A DNA stretch of 64,000 bases from positions 5,558,001 through 5,622,000 of the forward strand of contig NC_092582.1 of the NCBI RefSeq assembly GCF_037975245.1, given 5' to 3'. Positions 48,501-61,355 of this stretch are shown one piece after another. Both the position numbers and the translations under genes were made by a program. Within the stretch, counting starts at the first letter, position 1. Every line of letters starts with the position of its first letter. This DNA comes from Apostichopus japonicus. Taxonomy: Eukaryota; Echinodermata; Holothuroidea; Aspidochirotida; Stichopodidae. The notes beneath the pieces are model-generated. The model made no database searches, had not been told where the DNA came from, and worked only from the letters and a program-made list of their open reading frames with translations.

Positions 48501-51500
48501 GAATATTGCTTTTGAAATGGGGCTGAGAGATTATTTGTGGAGAGGGAGTGGGGAAGTTGGGAGGGGATGTAGGGGGTAGATAGGAAAGGAGGAAGGAAAT
48601 GGCAGGGACTGCTTGGGAAAGATTATCATATCTTCTTTTGTTGTTTGTGTTGGTTTGTGTATAATTATTAATATCTCTCACAAAGCCAACAATTGTGTAT
48701 CTGTTTTGGGATCAGGTTTCCTAGTGAAGACTCAAATTTAAACCAAGCTTCCCTTCTCAGGATTCTAGACTGAATTTGAAATTTGTCTTTCTATTACACC
48801 AAATACATGTTTGTTTGTTCTTCTCCTCAGTGAGAAACCAATAGCTAATATTGAAGGACACACAGCCAAGGTATCTAGGGTTGCTTATCATCCATCTGGA
48901 CGATTTCTCGGAACAACATGGTGAGTGTTGCTGTAACGGTGTGTTCCAACTGTATAGATCGATACATGGATATGGATTTATTTTGGATTCATCTATTTAT
49001 CAAGACAATGCCCAGTAAAATTTTCAAAGTACCATATGGTTGTCAAGGATTCTGCACTACTGCAGTGGTGAGAGAAAAGCAAATCAAGTGTTCACAGTCT
49101 CGGAGTTGGCTGTTGGCCAAGTAAGCCATTCTTTTGGGGCACCACAGTGCCGCTGTCCCACCACAGTGCTGCTGCTGCACCACTGGTGCACCACAGTACC
49201 ACTGCTGCACCACAGTACCACAGCACCATAGTACCGCTGCTGCACAACCTTCATTGTTGCTACACTACAGCTGCTGTTGTTGATTTGCATAATTACCAGA
49301 ATTATACAAGCATTTTTCAATACCTGCAACATTCTCAAAAAGTAGTTTGGAAAGTTCTGTGACAAAACTCACAAGGAACTCATCCATCTGCATCTACAAT
49401 CTGCTGGTACTGATTAATACAGTGTCAATATCAACACCTGTCCATTCCCTATAGATGCAACAATAGGCTATGCTTTGGAACATCTGTCCAACGTCTTTTA
49501 TCTCCAGGCCAGCTGTAGGTGTTTGTCTCAATGTAATATTGTGTAAAAGTAAGTTGGCCTGACGTTTCGATCCTAGCAGGATCTTACTTTTACACATTCT
49601 CCTACACAGGCTCTCTGGTGGATAAGCAGTTTGCTAACAGTTTTATTTTATTTCAATATAATATTAACAGGCTGCTAAGGTGTTTATCATCTGTTATTGT
49701 GTTGTCTGTATTGCATCTATATACAGAAGACGTTGTACTTCAGTATATTTGGGTGACAGGTGACATAAATACATAACAGCTGTTCCAATAATGTATTTGT
49801 GTAATAGAGATTACATATGGCCATCCACAGTCAACTGCAGAAAGTGTCATCTATTTTGCTGCAATATAGGCTAGAAGGACCTAAATTGGTCACTTATGGT
49901 CAAATTTGATCTCTTGTTTTCTCTGCCCTCTTTGAACATCTTTACCTCGCTGATTCACTCAGTCATAGGGTTTGGTGTTTAGATCTAACCACGTAAACCA
50001 TAACCACATTGTAACCCTATTCATTGTCTAGAAATAAGTTGGCAAACGAGAACTATGGGGTCAAGGTTCGGCATGATTTAATTTTTTGGAGCATAACTTG
50101 ATGACGTTGATGACAAATTTTGATGAGTGAATAGTAAATTTATCATTTCTCTTCCTTGTTTCAACAGTTTCGATTGTTCTTGGAGACTGTGGGACATAGA
50201 GGTCCAGGAGGAGATTCTTCATCAAGAGGGACATAGTAAGGGGGTCTACTCCATCGACTTCCAGAATGACGGAGCTCTTTGTGCAACAGGGTGAGGAGGC
50301 CACATGCGCCCTGCAAACCCCACTGTGCCCACCTGTCCATTCCAACATATGAAAATAAGAATATAAAAAAATATATATAAAAACAATATTTTGTTCCAAT
50401 AGTTATAATGATGTCACTCACTCTGCTACTGCCAGATATAGTCACTCACAAATATTACCCCAAAGTTAAAACTTCCCATATTTGCATTAATGCTCTAAAT
50501 TAACCCCATATTCTAGCATATTTGTTTATAGTCAATCACCATCTGCCACTGGAACATGTTGTACACTGTTTGATTGGATATGTAGAACAATCCATCTTGA
50601 TTTTGTACTCCTTTGTAACCTTTCAGGGGAATGGATGCCTTTGGAAGAGTTTGGGACCTGAGAACTGGGAGATGTATAATGTTCATGGAAGGACACTTGA
50701 AATCTGTCTTAGCGATTAACTTCTCACCGAATGGGTAAGTTATGATAAAGAAATAAGATAACACACATCTTCTTCAGTTAGCCTCAGAAGAAGATCCTGC
50801 TAGGATCGAAACATCAGGCCCTCTATAAAGTTACTTTTTCAAAATTTATTAGTGAGAAACATCTCTATTTGGTCTTTGCTTGTACATTTTTCTCGCAGAG
50901 GTTACATAGTGTATTCCTACTCTCTTTTTCATTCTTAAAGCTATCAGGTTGTCACAGGTTCGGAGGATAACACATCGAAAATCTGGGACTTGAGGCAGCG
51001 ACAGTGTCTGTACACGATACCATCACACAACAACCTGGTGTCCGGGGCCAAATATGAAAATGGTACGTATCATTGATACCCTCAAAGAGTCTGACAATTT
51101 AAAGGGAGTAAGAGGAGAAAGTTTTGAGGTCATTGTCATTCAGAGGTGAATAATAATAATAGGATAAGTGTCTTCCTAATGGTTATATTCTTTCAAAAGG
51201 GCAGTGTAGACTCAGGTACACTCAGACAAGGAGAACCAGGATGAAGCTAAGAGGGAAATGGTATTAAATTTTGTCAAAGTCATTTTGAGTGTGGTTTGCA
51301 GTTCTATGGTGATTATTGTAGCTTATAATTGAGGAGCCTCTTACTTCCAGTTGCCCTCGTTTGATATCACACTATATGGCGTTGTTGTGCACTTTGGTAG
51401 GTTTTTGAATGTCACCATTTTGTTCTTCCAGTTTTAAATTTCAAACTTACGTTAGATAGGATGACCGTTTCTATTTGGGGGTGGGGGTGTGGGGGGGGGG

Positions 51501-52343
51501 AATTGCCCATCTTTAAGCTACCAGAGGACATAGTAAGAATATTTTGCATGAAGTGTCACATATTTTTCTCTTGTCATGAATTCATTTTCTGCTTTCCACA
51601 GACACTGGTGATTATCTTGTGACCTGCTCTTATGATAACACAGCCAAGGTAAGTGGGAACTGATTGTTCTATGTTTACAACTGGGAAATGGGGTATTTGT
51701 GGTTTAGCAGGCAGACAATTGACATTGTGTCCATGTTACCTTCACTGTAAGAATGTATTTCATATGACAGTAGGTTACATAATAGCATACCATGGCTTTC
51801 ATAGTGCTCATTCATTTCATGTTATATGGTAATTTAAGTTATTTTGGGTGGTTGCTCAGTATGGTTTGTAGAAGCTTTTAAAGCACTCCTTGATTTGTAG
51901 GCCGATGGTTAATTTGTCATTTTACTCAGTCAATTGCGTTGGGACAATTATGTGTCAACAAATGAATATATCTATATTCCGAAAGCTTGACTATCTGTTT
52001 CCTAGTGTTTAGTTTTGGTGTCCTTGGGCCAGTGTTACATTACCATGAATACACTGTGAATGTAATTTTGTGAAACGTTAGTGTCAGATGCTACTTAGAC
52101 GGCTTTACTGATGGAAGCATTTATTTGCATTTGATGTAAATAATCGTTTGCTGGCATGTCTTGCAGAGTGAAGTAATGATTGGATCTTATATTTTTCAGG
52201 TTTGGTCTAATCCAGGCTACTCATTACTAAACACCCTCTCTGGTCACGATGGCAAAGTGATGGCAGTAGATATATCTCTGGACGGACAGTACATAGCAAC
52301 ATCATCGTACGATAGGACCTTCAAGCTCTGGGGGGTGGAATGA
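42582..52343 (+). CDS. PRPF4: U4/U6 small nuclear ribonucleoprotein PRP4 (15 coding exons)
   Basis: Exons: 42582-42687, 43074-43150, 44258-44330, 44713-44837, 45572-45654, 46040-46133, 46540-46634, 47494-47552, 48199-48322, 48831-48920, 50170-50292, 50627-50734, 50941-51062, 51602-51648, 52200-52343. All have GT-AG borders and the phases join without a stop, giving 489 residues (human about 522). The N-terminal part has the PRP4/SFM domain ([17 protein letters not shown], from residue about 86) and the conserved [10 protein letters not shown] block. Seven WD40 repeats follow, with typical endings such as [33 protein letters not shown] and RTFKLWG. PRP4 is a core protein of the U4/U6 and U4/U6.U5 snRNPs, bound to PRPF3 and PPIH, and is needed for spliceosome assembly in the nucleus. 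The N-terminus is about 30 residues shorter than in human. Confidence 0.95.
43307..43600. repeat. local tandem duplication in PRPF4 intron 2
   Basis: A block starting CAGAAACATGGTTTAT and ending near a CAATGCAGGAGA-type sequence occurs at about 43309 and again about 164 bases later at 43475. The copies are diverged. Each ends with an acceptor-like sequence (ATGCAG|GAGA). Confidence 0.75.
43860..43980. repeat. TA/GATA microsatellite
   Basis: Alternating TA with GATA and ATAG units in PRPF4 intron 2. Confidence 0.9.
49135..49250. repeat. minisatellite CACCACAGTACCRCTGCTG
   Basis: Six to seven imperfect units of 12-20 bp in PRPF4 intron 10. Frames through it are low complexity and not coding. 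Confidence 0.8.
49540..49596. repeat. palindromic repeat fragment carrying GATCCTAGCAGGATC (copy 1)
   Basis: A perfect 14-base inverted repeat (TGTGTAAAAGTAAG at 49540-49553 and its complement at 49583-49596) encloses GGCCTGACGTTTCGATCCTA. The core is the reverse complement of the motif at about 50789-50820. Confidence 0.75.
50789..50822. repeat. repeat fragment carrying GATCCTGCTAGGATCGAAAC (copy 2)
   Basis: It shares the core GATCCTGCTAGGATCGAAAC followed by (A/G)TCAGGCC with copy 1, in the opposite orientation, two introns downstream. The flanks form an outer stem (GCCTcAG with aTCAGGC). Confidence 0.7.
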
Positions 52344-53595
52344 ACCATTCTGTAACATTGAAAATAATACTTGTTGATATGTCACCATGGTAACTGCAGA
52401 GCAGCAAGTGTTGGATGGCACGAAGACATTTCTTTGTGGATAAATATCACAATTTCTGACTTTAATTTATCCTGTGGTAATGGAACATCAAAAGACACAT
52501 GACATGCCTGATCAGCATGTTGTGCTTATGTCCATGGTATTAGTGGCCCAGTAAAGTTGGAGTCTGAAGCATGGAAATCAGGTGGTTAGTATTATATACA
52601 TTTCTTTCCAATTGTTGCTATATAATGCCAGTAGATGTTTAGTTGCACAGATGCAGACACTCACCTAGATAAAAAAAATATTAGCCTGATGTCTCAAAAA
52701 TCTTAAAAGCTGCTGGTTTGTATTCCTAATTCTGGCCAGGTAAATTGTTAGTGTGTTGCCAAAAATTTCAGAGCAAAATATTTGAAACACAGAGGACAAA
52801 GTGTTACCTGCTCTTGCAAAAGCTATCCTCAGCTCATGAGAACCCAATAATAATCAGAGCAATGGTTTTAATCAACCATAATTCAGTTGAAATTTGAAAC
52901 AATCAGCATGCGACATTGTCTAAGTTTGTTTTTAGGGCTTACTGGTGAACTATGGATATTAAGGAATGATAGATAGGCAATACACATGTAGAGCTCTCTG
53001 ATCAGTTAGTTCTTATATGATTTCATGTTTCTGGTTTTGTTATGTAAAGTCGGTACGCAAAACGATTTTGGTTTACAAGGGCAATTTTTGTACCCACCCC
53101 TGGTTTAGAACTTCCAAGTTGGTCAACTGTACAACTTCCCCGCTCAGTGACTTATTTGCATAGAAGGTACATCCCAAGTACATTAATGTGTGTGAACCTT
53201 CATACAGTTTATAGTGTCTGTGTGATGTATGATGAATGTATGTAGATCATCAGATGTTATGAACAGTGTCCAAGCATAATTATGGTTCAGAATTGATGCA
53301 TCCCTCTTTGAGACTCAAGCAAATGCATTTCTTTGGAGCCTCTGTTTGTTGAATCTTGAGCAAATTGTTTGAGCAGGGACTGTGATGTGGATGCTTTGAT
53401 GATAGACTTAAAGGAATGCACATTATGTCCCATCTTTGGTAGTCCATCATTTAATCTGAAAGATGTACCCTCCATAGCTGGTTTAGACACAAAAAAAAAT
53501 TAAAAATTGTCACCAGAAACAAACCAAATATGGAAGAAAAAAAAACAATTCATCTTTGAATGAATGTTTCATTTTTATACTGTATAGAAAATAAA
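52344..53595 (+). terminator. PRPF4 3' UTR region ending at AATAAA
   Basis: No gene is visible after the PRPF4 stop. AATAAA at 53590-53595 is the most convincing polyadenylation signal, which would give a 3' UTR of about 1.27 kb. Earlier AAATAA-like sites could also be used. Confidence 0.5.
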
Positions 53596-53810
53596 AGTTG
53601 TAATCTTTAAAGTTTTTGCTGCTTTTTTTTATGAAGGGACAACAAAACATTGAACTTTGGATTCCCATATAGGCTTAAATCTGTAACTTATTTACACAAT
53701 ACAATAGTTATTTAATTGTCTTTCACTTCTGTTCTCTGAAGGATACGGAGGAGCAAGGAACATTTTCACAATCAATTTCCAGTTTTTTAGAAACACATTT
53801 GAGTTTATTC

Positions 53811-54313
53811 ATAGCTCCCAACTCTTGAGAAGGCAAATGCTGGTCCATGCCATGAATTGCCGTCCTGGGGGAGGGGTATAAGGGGGAGTCCCCCTCCGCT
53901 CTTGAATTTTTTTGGAATCCTGGTGATGCCTACATGTAAAATGGTGGCACTTAGAAAGGCTTTTGTCACCCAAAATTTTCTGAGAAGTATGCATTTTTTT
54001 GTGTGTAACATCAATAAATTGAATTGTAGGTGATAATTCATTCTTTCCCGTGGCATGAAAATGTTCACTGCTTGCCCCAATGAAAAGAAATATAGGCTAA
54101 TTTGAGGTTCAAATGATGCTGTAAAGGAGGTTTTATACTCAATTATGCTAAATGCTAAAGAAATGATGGTTGCTATATCAAAATTTGATGCAATTATTTT
54201 TATGTATACTTGACAATTACAATGCAGGTTTTTCGGACGCTTGCGCATGTCAGCGGGTTTGGGTGTTAGAATGCGGGTCCAACCCGCGTATTGCGGGTCA
54301 GTTGGGAGCTCTG
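53811..54313. mobile_element. hAT-like MITE with AGCTCCCAACT ends
   Basis: The left end CATAGCTCCCAACT matches the complement of the right end AGTTGGGAGCTCTG. Flanks GTTTATT and GTATATT agree at 6 of 7 bases, a possible worn target duplication. A C-rich block near 53880 resembles the GGGGGAGTCC-type core of the other MITEs here. The 202-codon minus-strand frame across it is not supported as a gene. Confidence 0.65.
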
Positions 54314-56086
54314 GTATATTGTGACTTGCTGCCTTGATTTTGCCTGGTATAACTGTCAGACTGATATGTGACCAAGAGAGGTGTTGTGGAAGGGGAGAAA
54401 GGATAAAAACCACACCCCCTCTTCCCTTCAGTTATCAGTGTTCTTAATAACCACTGCACATTGTTCAAAGTTTGAAATAAAGACAGAGCAAAAAAAAAGA
54501 AGAATTTTGACACACTCAAGTTTCACATTCATGACATTAAAAAATATATTTACATAAAAATAGTGTGAAAGGAAATGAGAAACTGCAGCATCACACAGAT
54601 TATATAGAACAGAAAGATGCAAATAAAGTCAGGATCGTTCATTTAAAAACAAAATTTGGCTTCGATAACACTGCCTCACAAATTTTAATTGATTTGGGGA
54701 GATAGCACAGCAATTAAACCACACCCTATTTTGTTATGTTCAAGAAGATCACATGACTTGAGGAAATATTAAATAATTAAGGAGAGTCATCTACAAGCCT
54801 TCAAGCCAATCAGACTTCGCTACTGCTATTACTGACTGTTTGTAGCAGAGTTTTGAAAAACCATATTTTATTACTGTAAAAGTTACTTTTCACTCCAGTG
54901 TAATTAGAGAGAGAAAGAAGAAAAGTCCAAAACAGCACATTAACTAGCTCTTAATGAGCTACTGTCTACTTCACTGCCCTATTTACAAGTGTTAAAATGT
55001 TATGAAAATATTTCTACCGATATTGACAATTACAATGATATTTACTGAAATGACCTAGCAGCAGCAAGTTTTGTAACTGCCCAATAACAGTGTCCAGATT
55101 ATTGAGCACAAACTTAACAATGATAACCTCACCAATAATATGTTTTCCCAGGAAGAGCTATACCAGAGATTAGGATTGACAAATTGTTATATAAATAACA
55201 TTAACATGATAACAATTGGTGGCTAACATGGAAGCTACAAAAAAATTAAAATTCCTTGATTCTACTTAAAATCTTAATTTGATCTACAGTGATCATTACC
55301 TATAGTAGTAATCAATAATGGATGTCTACTGGCCTCACTATGGACTTATATACAATAAACTCATGGACACAACAGGCCTATAACCAAATGAGTATAAATA
55401 AGGGGTGGGTGGGAGAGGGGGTAGAGATGGCAGGTTCATTGCAACACCTACCCTCTCGCTACTCCCATATGTTACAAATGAAGCACACATTCATAGACAG
55501 CAAGATGTCCACATCCCGACAGTGAATGATGGATTTTTATCCATATTGGCACAATTTTCTCAATTTTTTGGCATTTTTGCTTTACTCACATGTTTTGAAA
55601 ATGTATTTATAGGCCTGCATAACTGGCAAAAACTACAAAGGCTAATTAATATGATACAGTTTAACAATGTTTTACAGCATTAGTATTACTAAATTGAATG
55701 TTAATAATATTTACTTTTCATAAAATGCCCTCTATCACGCAATGCACAAAAATATATATTTGCCTCTATCTTCCAGTTCCTTTTGATGGTCAAGCATGTT
55801 TTCTATGATCCTTCTCGGCCCCCCCCCCTGATTCTCCCTCCCTCCTCCACCCCTCTTAAACATACAATGATAGACAACTGACATTTCAGTTTGAGTGCCT
55901 TGCCTTGTACAGAGAAATATCTAAGTTGTACTTGATTGCAATGTTCTCCTGGCCTTGCAACAGTTATCTTACATATATGTGAAACATAGTAGTATTTACC
56001 TTATCTCTTAAAACTAAGGAGTTCTTTACTGTCCCTAACAGCCTCAGTTAAAAGTCAAAAGCTATTTACTTGTAATTCCTAGAAAC
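54314..56086. other. intergenic or SPACA9 3' flank, no gene seen
   Basis: AT-rich sequence with a poly-C tract near 55820. PRPF4 and SPACA9 converge here. Confidence 0.5.
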
Positions 56087-58652
56087 CTAGTAATATTTAT
56101 TTTTCAAGTTCATAAACCTCCTATGGTCCACTTGGTTGATTTTATTGTACGATGCACCCCTCCATGGTGCTTTATCCAGTGTAATCTCACCATTTACGTG
56201 AAGCTTGTCTGCGCGACCGTTCAGAGTACGTCGATAGAACAGGACCGATTCATCCATCCCTTTCGGCAGTTTGCCCATGGAGAGTCTGAGCATCTGTTTA
56301 CTGAGGTCCTTCGTGTCCACAGCTTTATCTCTGGACCCTATTGCAGTCTTTGCTCTGGAAGGAACTTGACCTTAAAAGAAAGAAAAGATTATTGAATGCT
56401 ACAAACATGAACAAACAATATGAAAATAAAAAGTAAACAATAATTGCAATTTAATACTTTTACCACAAATGTTTTAGAATGATCAATCATAAGTGGTCAG
56501 TCATAGCACACCTTTGTATCTCTTGTTAATGGCTTTCCTCTTTGTTTAACGGACATTCGTTCTCCCATTTTTGTTTTTGAGCCTACAGAGTGTCTCGGCA
56601 AAATTTGATGGGACTGAATTTTTTCAAGGGTGCCAGGAGAGGGCACAAACTTTCAGGGACAGTTGACATTTGTCTTTATTTATGTATTGTGTTCACAATT
56701 TTCTTAACTTTTCATAACAAAAGGGCACATTTTACCAAATCAAAATTCCAGAGGTTTCTTCTCAGATATGAAAGAATGTTTCATTAGTACCATCTATTAT
56801 TTTATCAAGAGAACTGCTGCCATGGTGTAAGTGAAATACTATTTGAAGTTTGATCAGGAGTGACCATTATGTGACCACTCTAGCAGAGAAGGGGAGGGGA
56901 GGTTGAAGGTTCATTTTGTGGGCATGTGACAAGTATGATGACATTCTGTCTTGAGCAATATAAGTTTCCATGGCTACAACAAATGAAAACAGCATACTTT
57001 CTGTTTTGGAACGTTGATGTCTGGCGCTTTGAATGACTCGTGCTGCTGAAGATTTCCTTGCAGGCGGCCAAGTCTCATCCAAGGATTCTTGGTTTTGCTT
57101 CGCCAGTTGGCTCTGTATTCTAGTTATCTGATCGAATATGAAGGGAAGTAAGCTAACACAACCTCCAAACTGAATTCTAGCCTCTTCACAACTGAGATGG
57201 TTTACCTAGAGATGAGACAAAACAAAGCAAGGTGATCAGTACAGTATTTATAGTAAGTATTTATAATAACATAGAACTTCACTATATAGCAGTATTATGA
57301 TTAAATAGAAACAAATCATAGAGGAAATATTGCATACTAGGGTTGGAGGTTATTCATTTAGAGATACTTGAAGTTGCTCAACTAATCTCCCCCTTGCTTC
57401 CCCTCCCCCCCCCCCAAACAAAAATAGTTAAAAAGAAAAAAACTTGTCATGGTTGGCACTTGGAAAGGGTTACACCCTAGTTGAAGCTACTTCATTTGCA
57501 ATCACCTTAATCTGCTCAACCCCCATCCGATAAATAAAGAAATATTGAATAAATGAATGACTGACTGACTGAATAAATGGATTTAGCTTGGAAGTCAAAC
57601 GTTAACTCAATAGCGACAACCCAATGCCAATAGCCTCTGTCCTTTTGGCTGCAAAACTACCTGTATTCCTTTTTCAACTCTAAAGATTGAAAATGGTGTA
57701 TTTCCAGCTTACTTCTGTGTGCGGATATTTTGCTTTGAGCCCAGAAAAGTCGTTGCTTGGGTTAAGCAGAGTCTTCCAGCGTTGCATGGCCCTTGCCAAG
57801 GGTCCCTCCATAGGCCAAGAGCTACTTTGAGACTCGACTTGTTGTCTTAGAGAGTCAAGGCTTCTCAACAGATCCAGCCACTGTTGCATTGCTCTTTTGT
57901 CTCTTGAATTCTTACTTCTTTCAAAGAGCTCCTTCACCTGGTTAATCAAGCAATACAAAGTAAACAACTTAATAAACTATTTTAATAATCCAATAATTCA
58001 TGAAAACAATTAGAGGAACTGCAGAATGTTGGTAGTTTGCAAAGTGATAATTTAAGAAACTAATTTTCGTACTGAAAAATCGATAACATTAATTTTGCAT
58101 ATTGAGGTTAAAATGAGGATAAAATGAAAGATTTCTGTAAATGCTGAAAAGCAAAACTTGTCACAGGTCATCATGTAAGATTGCGTTTCTGTCTACAGTC
58201 TTCTTTCCATCATTACAAACTTTTACCCAATTGATTAGTCGTTGCCAAACAGGTGAATATAAGCAACCTCTTCATACTAGTTAATAACAGAGCGGAAAGT
58301 GAATTTAAACAATTGACTACTACTTAAGATCAGCTATGCAAGACATCTAAATTAAGAAAATTCATGTGCCTCACGTCTGCCAATGATATAACACAACAAT
58401 GATGATCTAATCAAGACCTGTTCTAGTTAAAAGTTACTGCACATTTAACTCTGAGAAAATAAACTAAAAAAGAATTTTTGAAACAAAAAATTGGAAATAA
58501 CAAACCTCAGCAATGGACTTGAGAGGTTTACTCTTTTCATATACATCTGTCCTGGTATTATCTAGGGCTGCTACAAATGTCATCTGCTGTTGTCGTAGAG
58601 TGTTGTACCTCTGCCTCAACTTGGCTGCCTCTTGACGGAGGTCTCCCATCAT
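56087..58652 (-). CDS. SPACA9: sperm acrosome-associated protein 9, microtubule inner protein
   Basis: Four coding exons on the minus strand join in phase: 58652-58506, 57937-57713, 57205-56998 and 56370-56087, giving 287 residues. The N-terminus has LRQRYNTLRQQQMTFVAALD followed by KPLKSIAE. The core has LSGLKAKYPHTEV-type sequence (here DFSGLKAKYPHTEVNHLSCE) and IQFGGCVSLLPFIFDQI. These are the conserved blocks of SPACA9. In mammals SPACA9 lies inside ciliary and sperm axonemal microtubules. Human isoforms are about 168-222 residues, so the C-terminal 110-120 residues here, ending NQVDHRRFMNLKNKYY, are an extension. Two Met codons start the reading (58652 and 58649). An acceptor just upstream (58669-58671) shows that a 5' non-coding exon exists, probably ending at 59403 with GTAAGT. 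Confidence 0.85.
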
Positions 58653-58671
58653 TAACAGAGTCTGAACACTG

Positions 58672-61193
58672 CAAACTGTTTGGTGTAAGGAGAGATATTT
58701 TACATAAGCAGTTGGCTCTTGCTATTCACATGCATATTTGATGCAAGTAAAAATATTATCAAGATTCCAAGTAACTATATCAGGAGTCCCCAAAGTAGTT
58801 GTTGTTATCTATACATACCATGGGGGACTAAGAAGTACTGTAGGCTGGCTATAAATGACTTTTATAGGACCTGATATTTAGCATTTTGAGGTAAAAAGTT
58901 GATAAAAAAAGTCAATCTGAATGTAATGCATCAATTTTACTAAATTTCGTTTTCATAGTAGGCTCACTATGGGAGTATGGCTGTATAAGCCTACATAGAG
59001 CATGGGTAGAATATAGGGATGTTAGGTTGGTTATTTAATTACCGCATTGGTTTAATTATTTACTTCTGTTAGTTGTTTTAAAAATGGTCTCTGTGCCGAA
59101 TAAAAGCGACCTTTTCTGTTCTTGCCACGAGGGCCAATGTAGGCTCACAAATTTCATAAAAGGTGTGGTGTCAAAAGGGTTTGTAGAATAGGGTTCCAAT
59201 GTTAATGCTTAGCGCTTTAAATAGCTCTATCCAAGGCCAAGAATGACTTTGTGGTTTCACTGATCAGACTACCTACAGTATGATTTGCCTAAATTAGGGC
59301 TCACGTACACGTCTTGTCAGCATTCAGAATAGAACAAGGCTAGGTCTAACTAAACTAGTTTAGCAACGTACCAAGCAAACTTAATAACAATAAGTTACTT
59401 ACCTAGAATGGTGTCCAAAACTGTTGAATCTTCGTTGTGACTCAGTCAGTGCGGATATCAAGGTACTTGGTATCAAATTCGACTTCGAACCAGTTACCCA
59501 AAGACTCCTTAACTTGGTTTACAGCACCCATGTGAAATTAAAAGAACCAGATTCAACGTCAACCTGTATCACTCAGTCATCAACTTGTATTGGTAGGTTT
59601 ACGTTAATAGACCACCTGCATCGCATGTTATCCCAGTTTCGCGGATGTAATTGAACAACAGCTGCACTGTGCATAAATGCTTGTACTATAGAGCTAGCTA
59701 CTGCGCTTGGAGAATTCCCATGGTAACTGTGATAAATATTCATGAGTACTTTAATATCAGGTTAATCCAAAGTTACCAAGTGTATTTTGTGTTTCCACTG
59801 TCGCTGTCTCAATTTTATCAACATTTTATGCAAAAAATAACTGTTAAAGGTCAATTCAAACATTAAACGCGTAAAATATGGGAAAGAATCGTCTAATCTC
59901 AGCCGCAAAGGCGTTACACTTATTCGCTGCATCAGGTAGGATCACTTACTGTGTGTGAATAAAGTGAATATGTGAATATGTGAATGAATGTAGGCTACGC
60001 CTAATGTTATAACTTATACGTAGCCTAAACCGTAACATATTTCTGTGCGAGGGCTGCACTACATTGCAATTCTTGCCAATAGGTTCAACTAGTCCAACTT
60101 CATTAGCTGGTGCTATAGCCTATATGATTTTGCATTTCACCTTGTAATTAGATTCAGAGATTAAAAAAGAAGCTCATCTAGCCAACTGCAAAAACCCTGG
60201 TCATATGGCCTACATTGTACATGATGTATTACTATAAATAGGGGGGAAAAACATGATAATTGCCTAACTTAGGGAGGCCCTTGGGCCTTACTGTGGTGAA
60301 GTGTTACTTGTTGTTAGTGTTACTAGGGCCTGGCTATCGTACTTCTAAGGCTACCTACTGCGTACTATATTACATGCAAGGGAGTAATTATAGATGCAAG
60401 TGTCGTGTCATTCTTTACTTTAACTTAGTCTAACATTGTAGCAAGGCAAATGTGTATCCTAATAGTAATAGAAACCCTGTGATTTGAGAGCACTGATTGA
60501 CTACCAAGTGAATGTAACAAACAGGATGGGCCATGAGTGATGAGCCAGTCAGTACTATACTAGGCCTAAGTACTTATAGTTTTTCTCAATTTGATGCATA
60601 ATAGCAGTCAATAAAGGCCTAGTCATTACCTGTAAATAAATATTTCACCATTAACTAAGCATCAGACTTTCAGAGAGGATAGGCTATAATATTACCATGC
60701 AAAGGGCTGGATAAATTTGAACTAGCTCTAATAATAGCCTAACTTAGACTAGTTACTGATCAATCCCAATAACATACTTATTACGTAGGCAAGGCCTAAC
60801 AAGTAGCTTCTTTGCAAACCTCTAACAAAACAGATCATGGAGCAAACTCAGTCATATTTGTAAGTTATCCTTTACTACAGTAGAACATTTCCAGCCCTGT
60901 GGAATGAATGAACATTCAGCAAATACCATGACTTGTTTACATAATGTTTGTTATGATACTATAGGTCTAATTAGATAAATATGTTGCAGTATCTTGTATG
61001 CTCTGGTGAGAAGTATATTTAGATGCAGTGGTCCAAATGCTTGTGTCCAAACAGTGTTTCTTTTAAATTTTCCAAGCTTTCTCCATCAGCCACGTGTTAA
61101 ACATCTGTCATCTTTTTGTGTTTAGGTCCTTTTTCCTTTTTATGAAATATTTGTTGTGAAACTTGCATTTGATTAATTTTATCTTATTTTCAG
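58672..61193. promoter_or_regulatory. bidirectional upstream region between SPACA9 and the serine-rich gene
   Basis: A non-coding SPACA9 exon probably ends at 59403 (CTAG|GTAAGT on the minus strand). On the plus strand a likely first exon of the downstream gene ends at about 59935 (GCATCAG|GTAGGATC). Between them, roughly 59450-59870, should lie a shared promoter. The plus-strand exon contains ATGGGAAAGAATCG, which meets a stop after the splice, so it would be an upstream ORF. The remainder is intron. Confidence 0.35.
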
Positions 61194-61355
61194 ATGCTTT
61201 CTGATCGTTGATAAGCAACAGTGAAACACTATGATGGTGGACTTAAATTCACCAAATATACAGTATCAAGACACAAGATGAGGTGAAACATTGACCTATT
61301 CACCTACAAAGAGCTATTCATTCCTCATCAACTACTACTAGTTCTTTGCATAAGC

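Noticed and set aside
49084-49365. Plus- and minus-strand frames rich in His/Thr/Val in PRPF4 intron 10
   Set aside because: They are translations of the CACCACAGTACC minisatellite.
53805-54413. 202-codon minus-strand frame
   Set aside because: It lies across a MITE with AGCTCCCAACT ends, has no splice signals or recognisable domain, and reads through repeat DNA.
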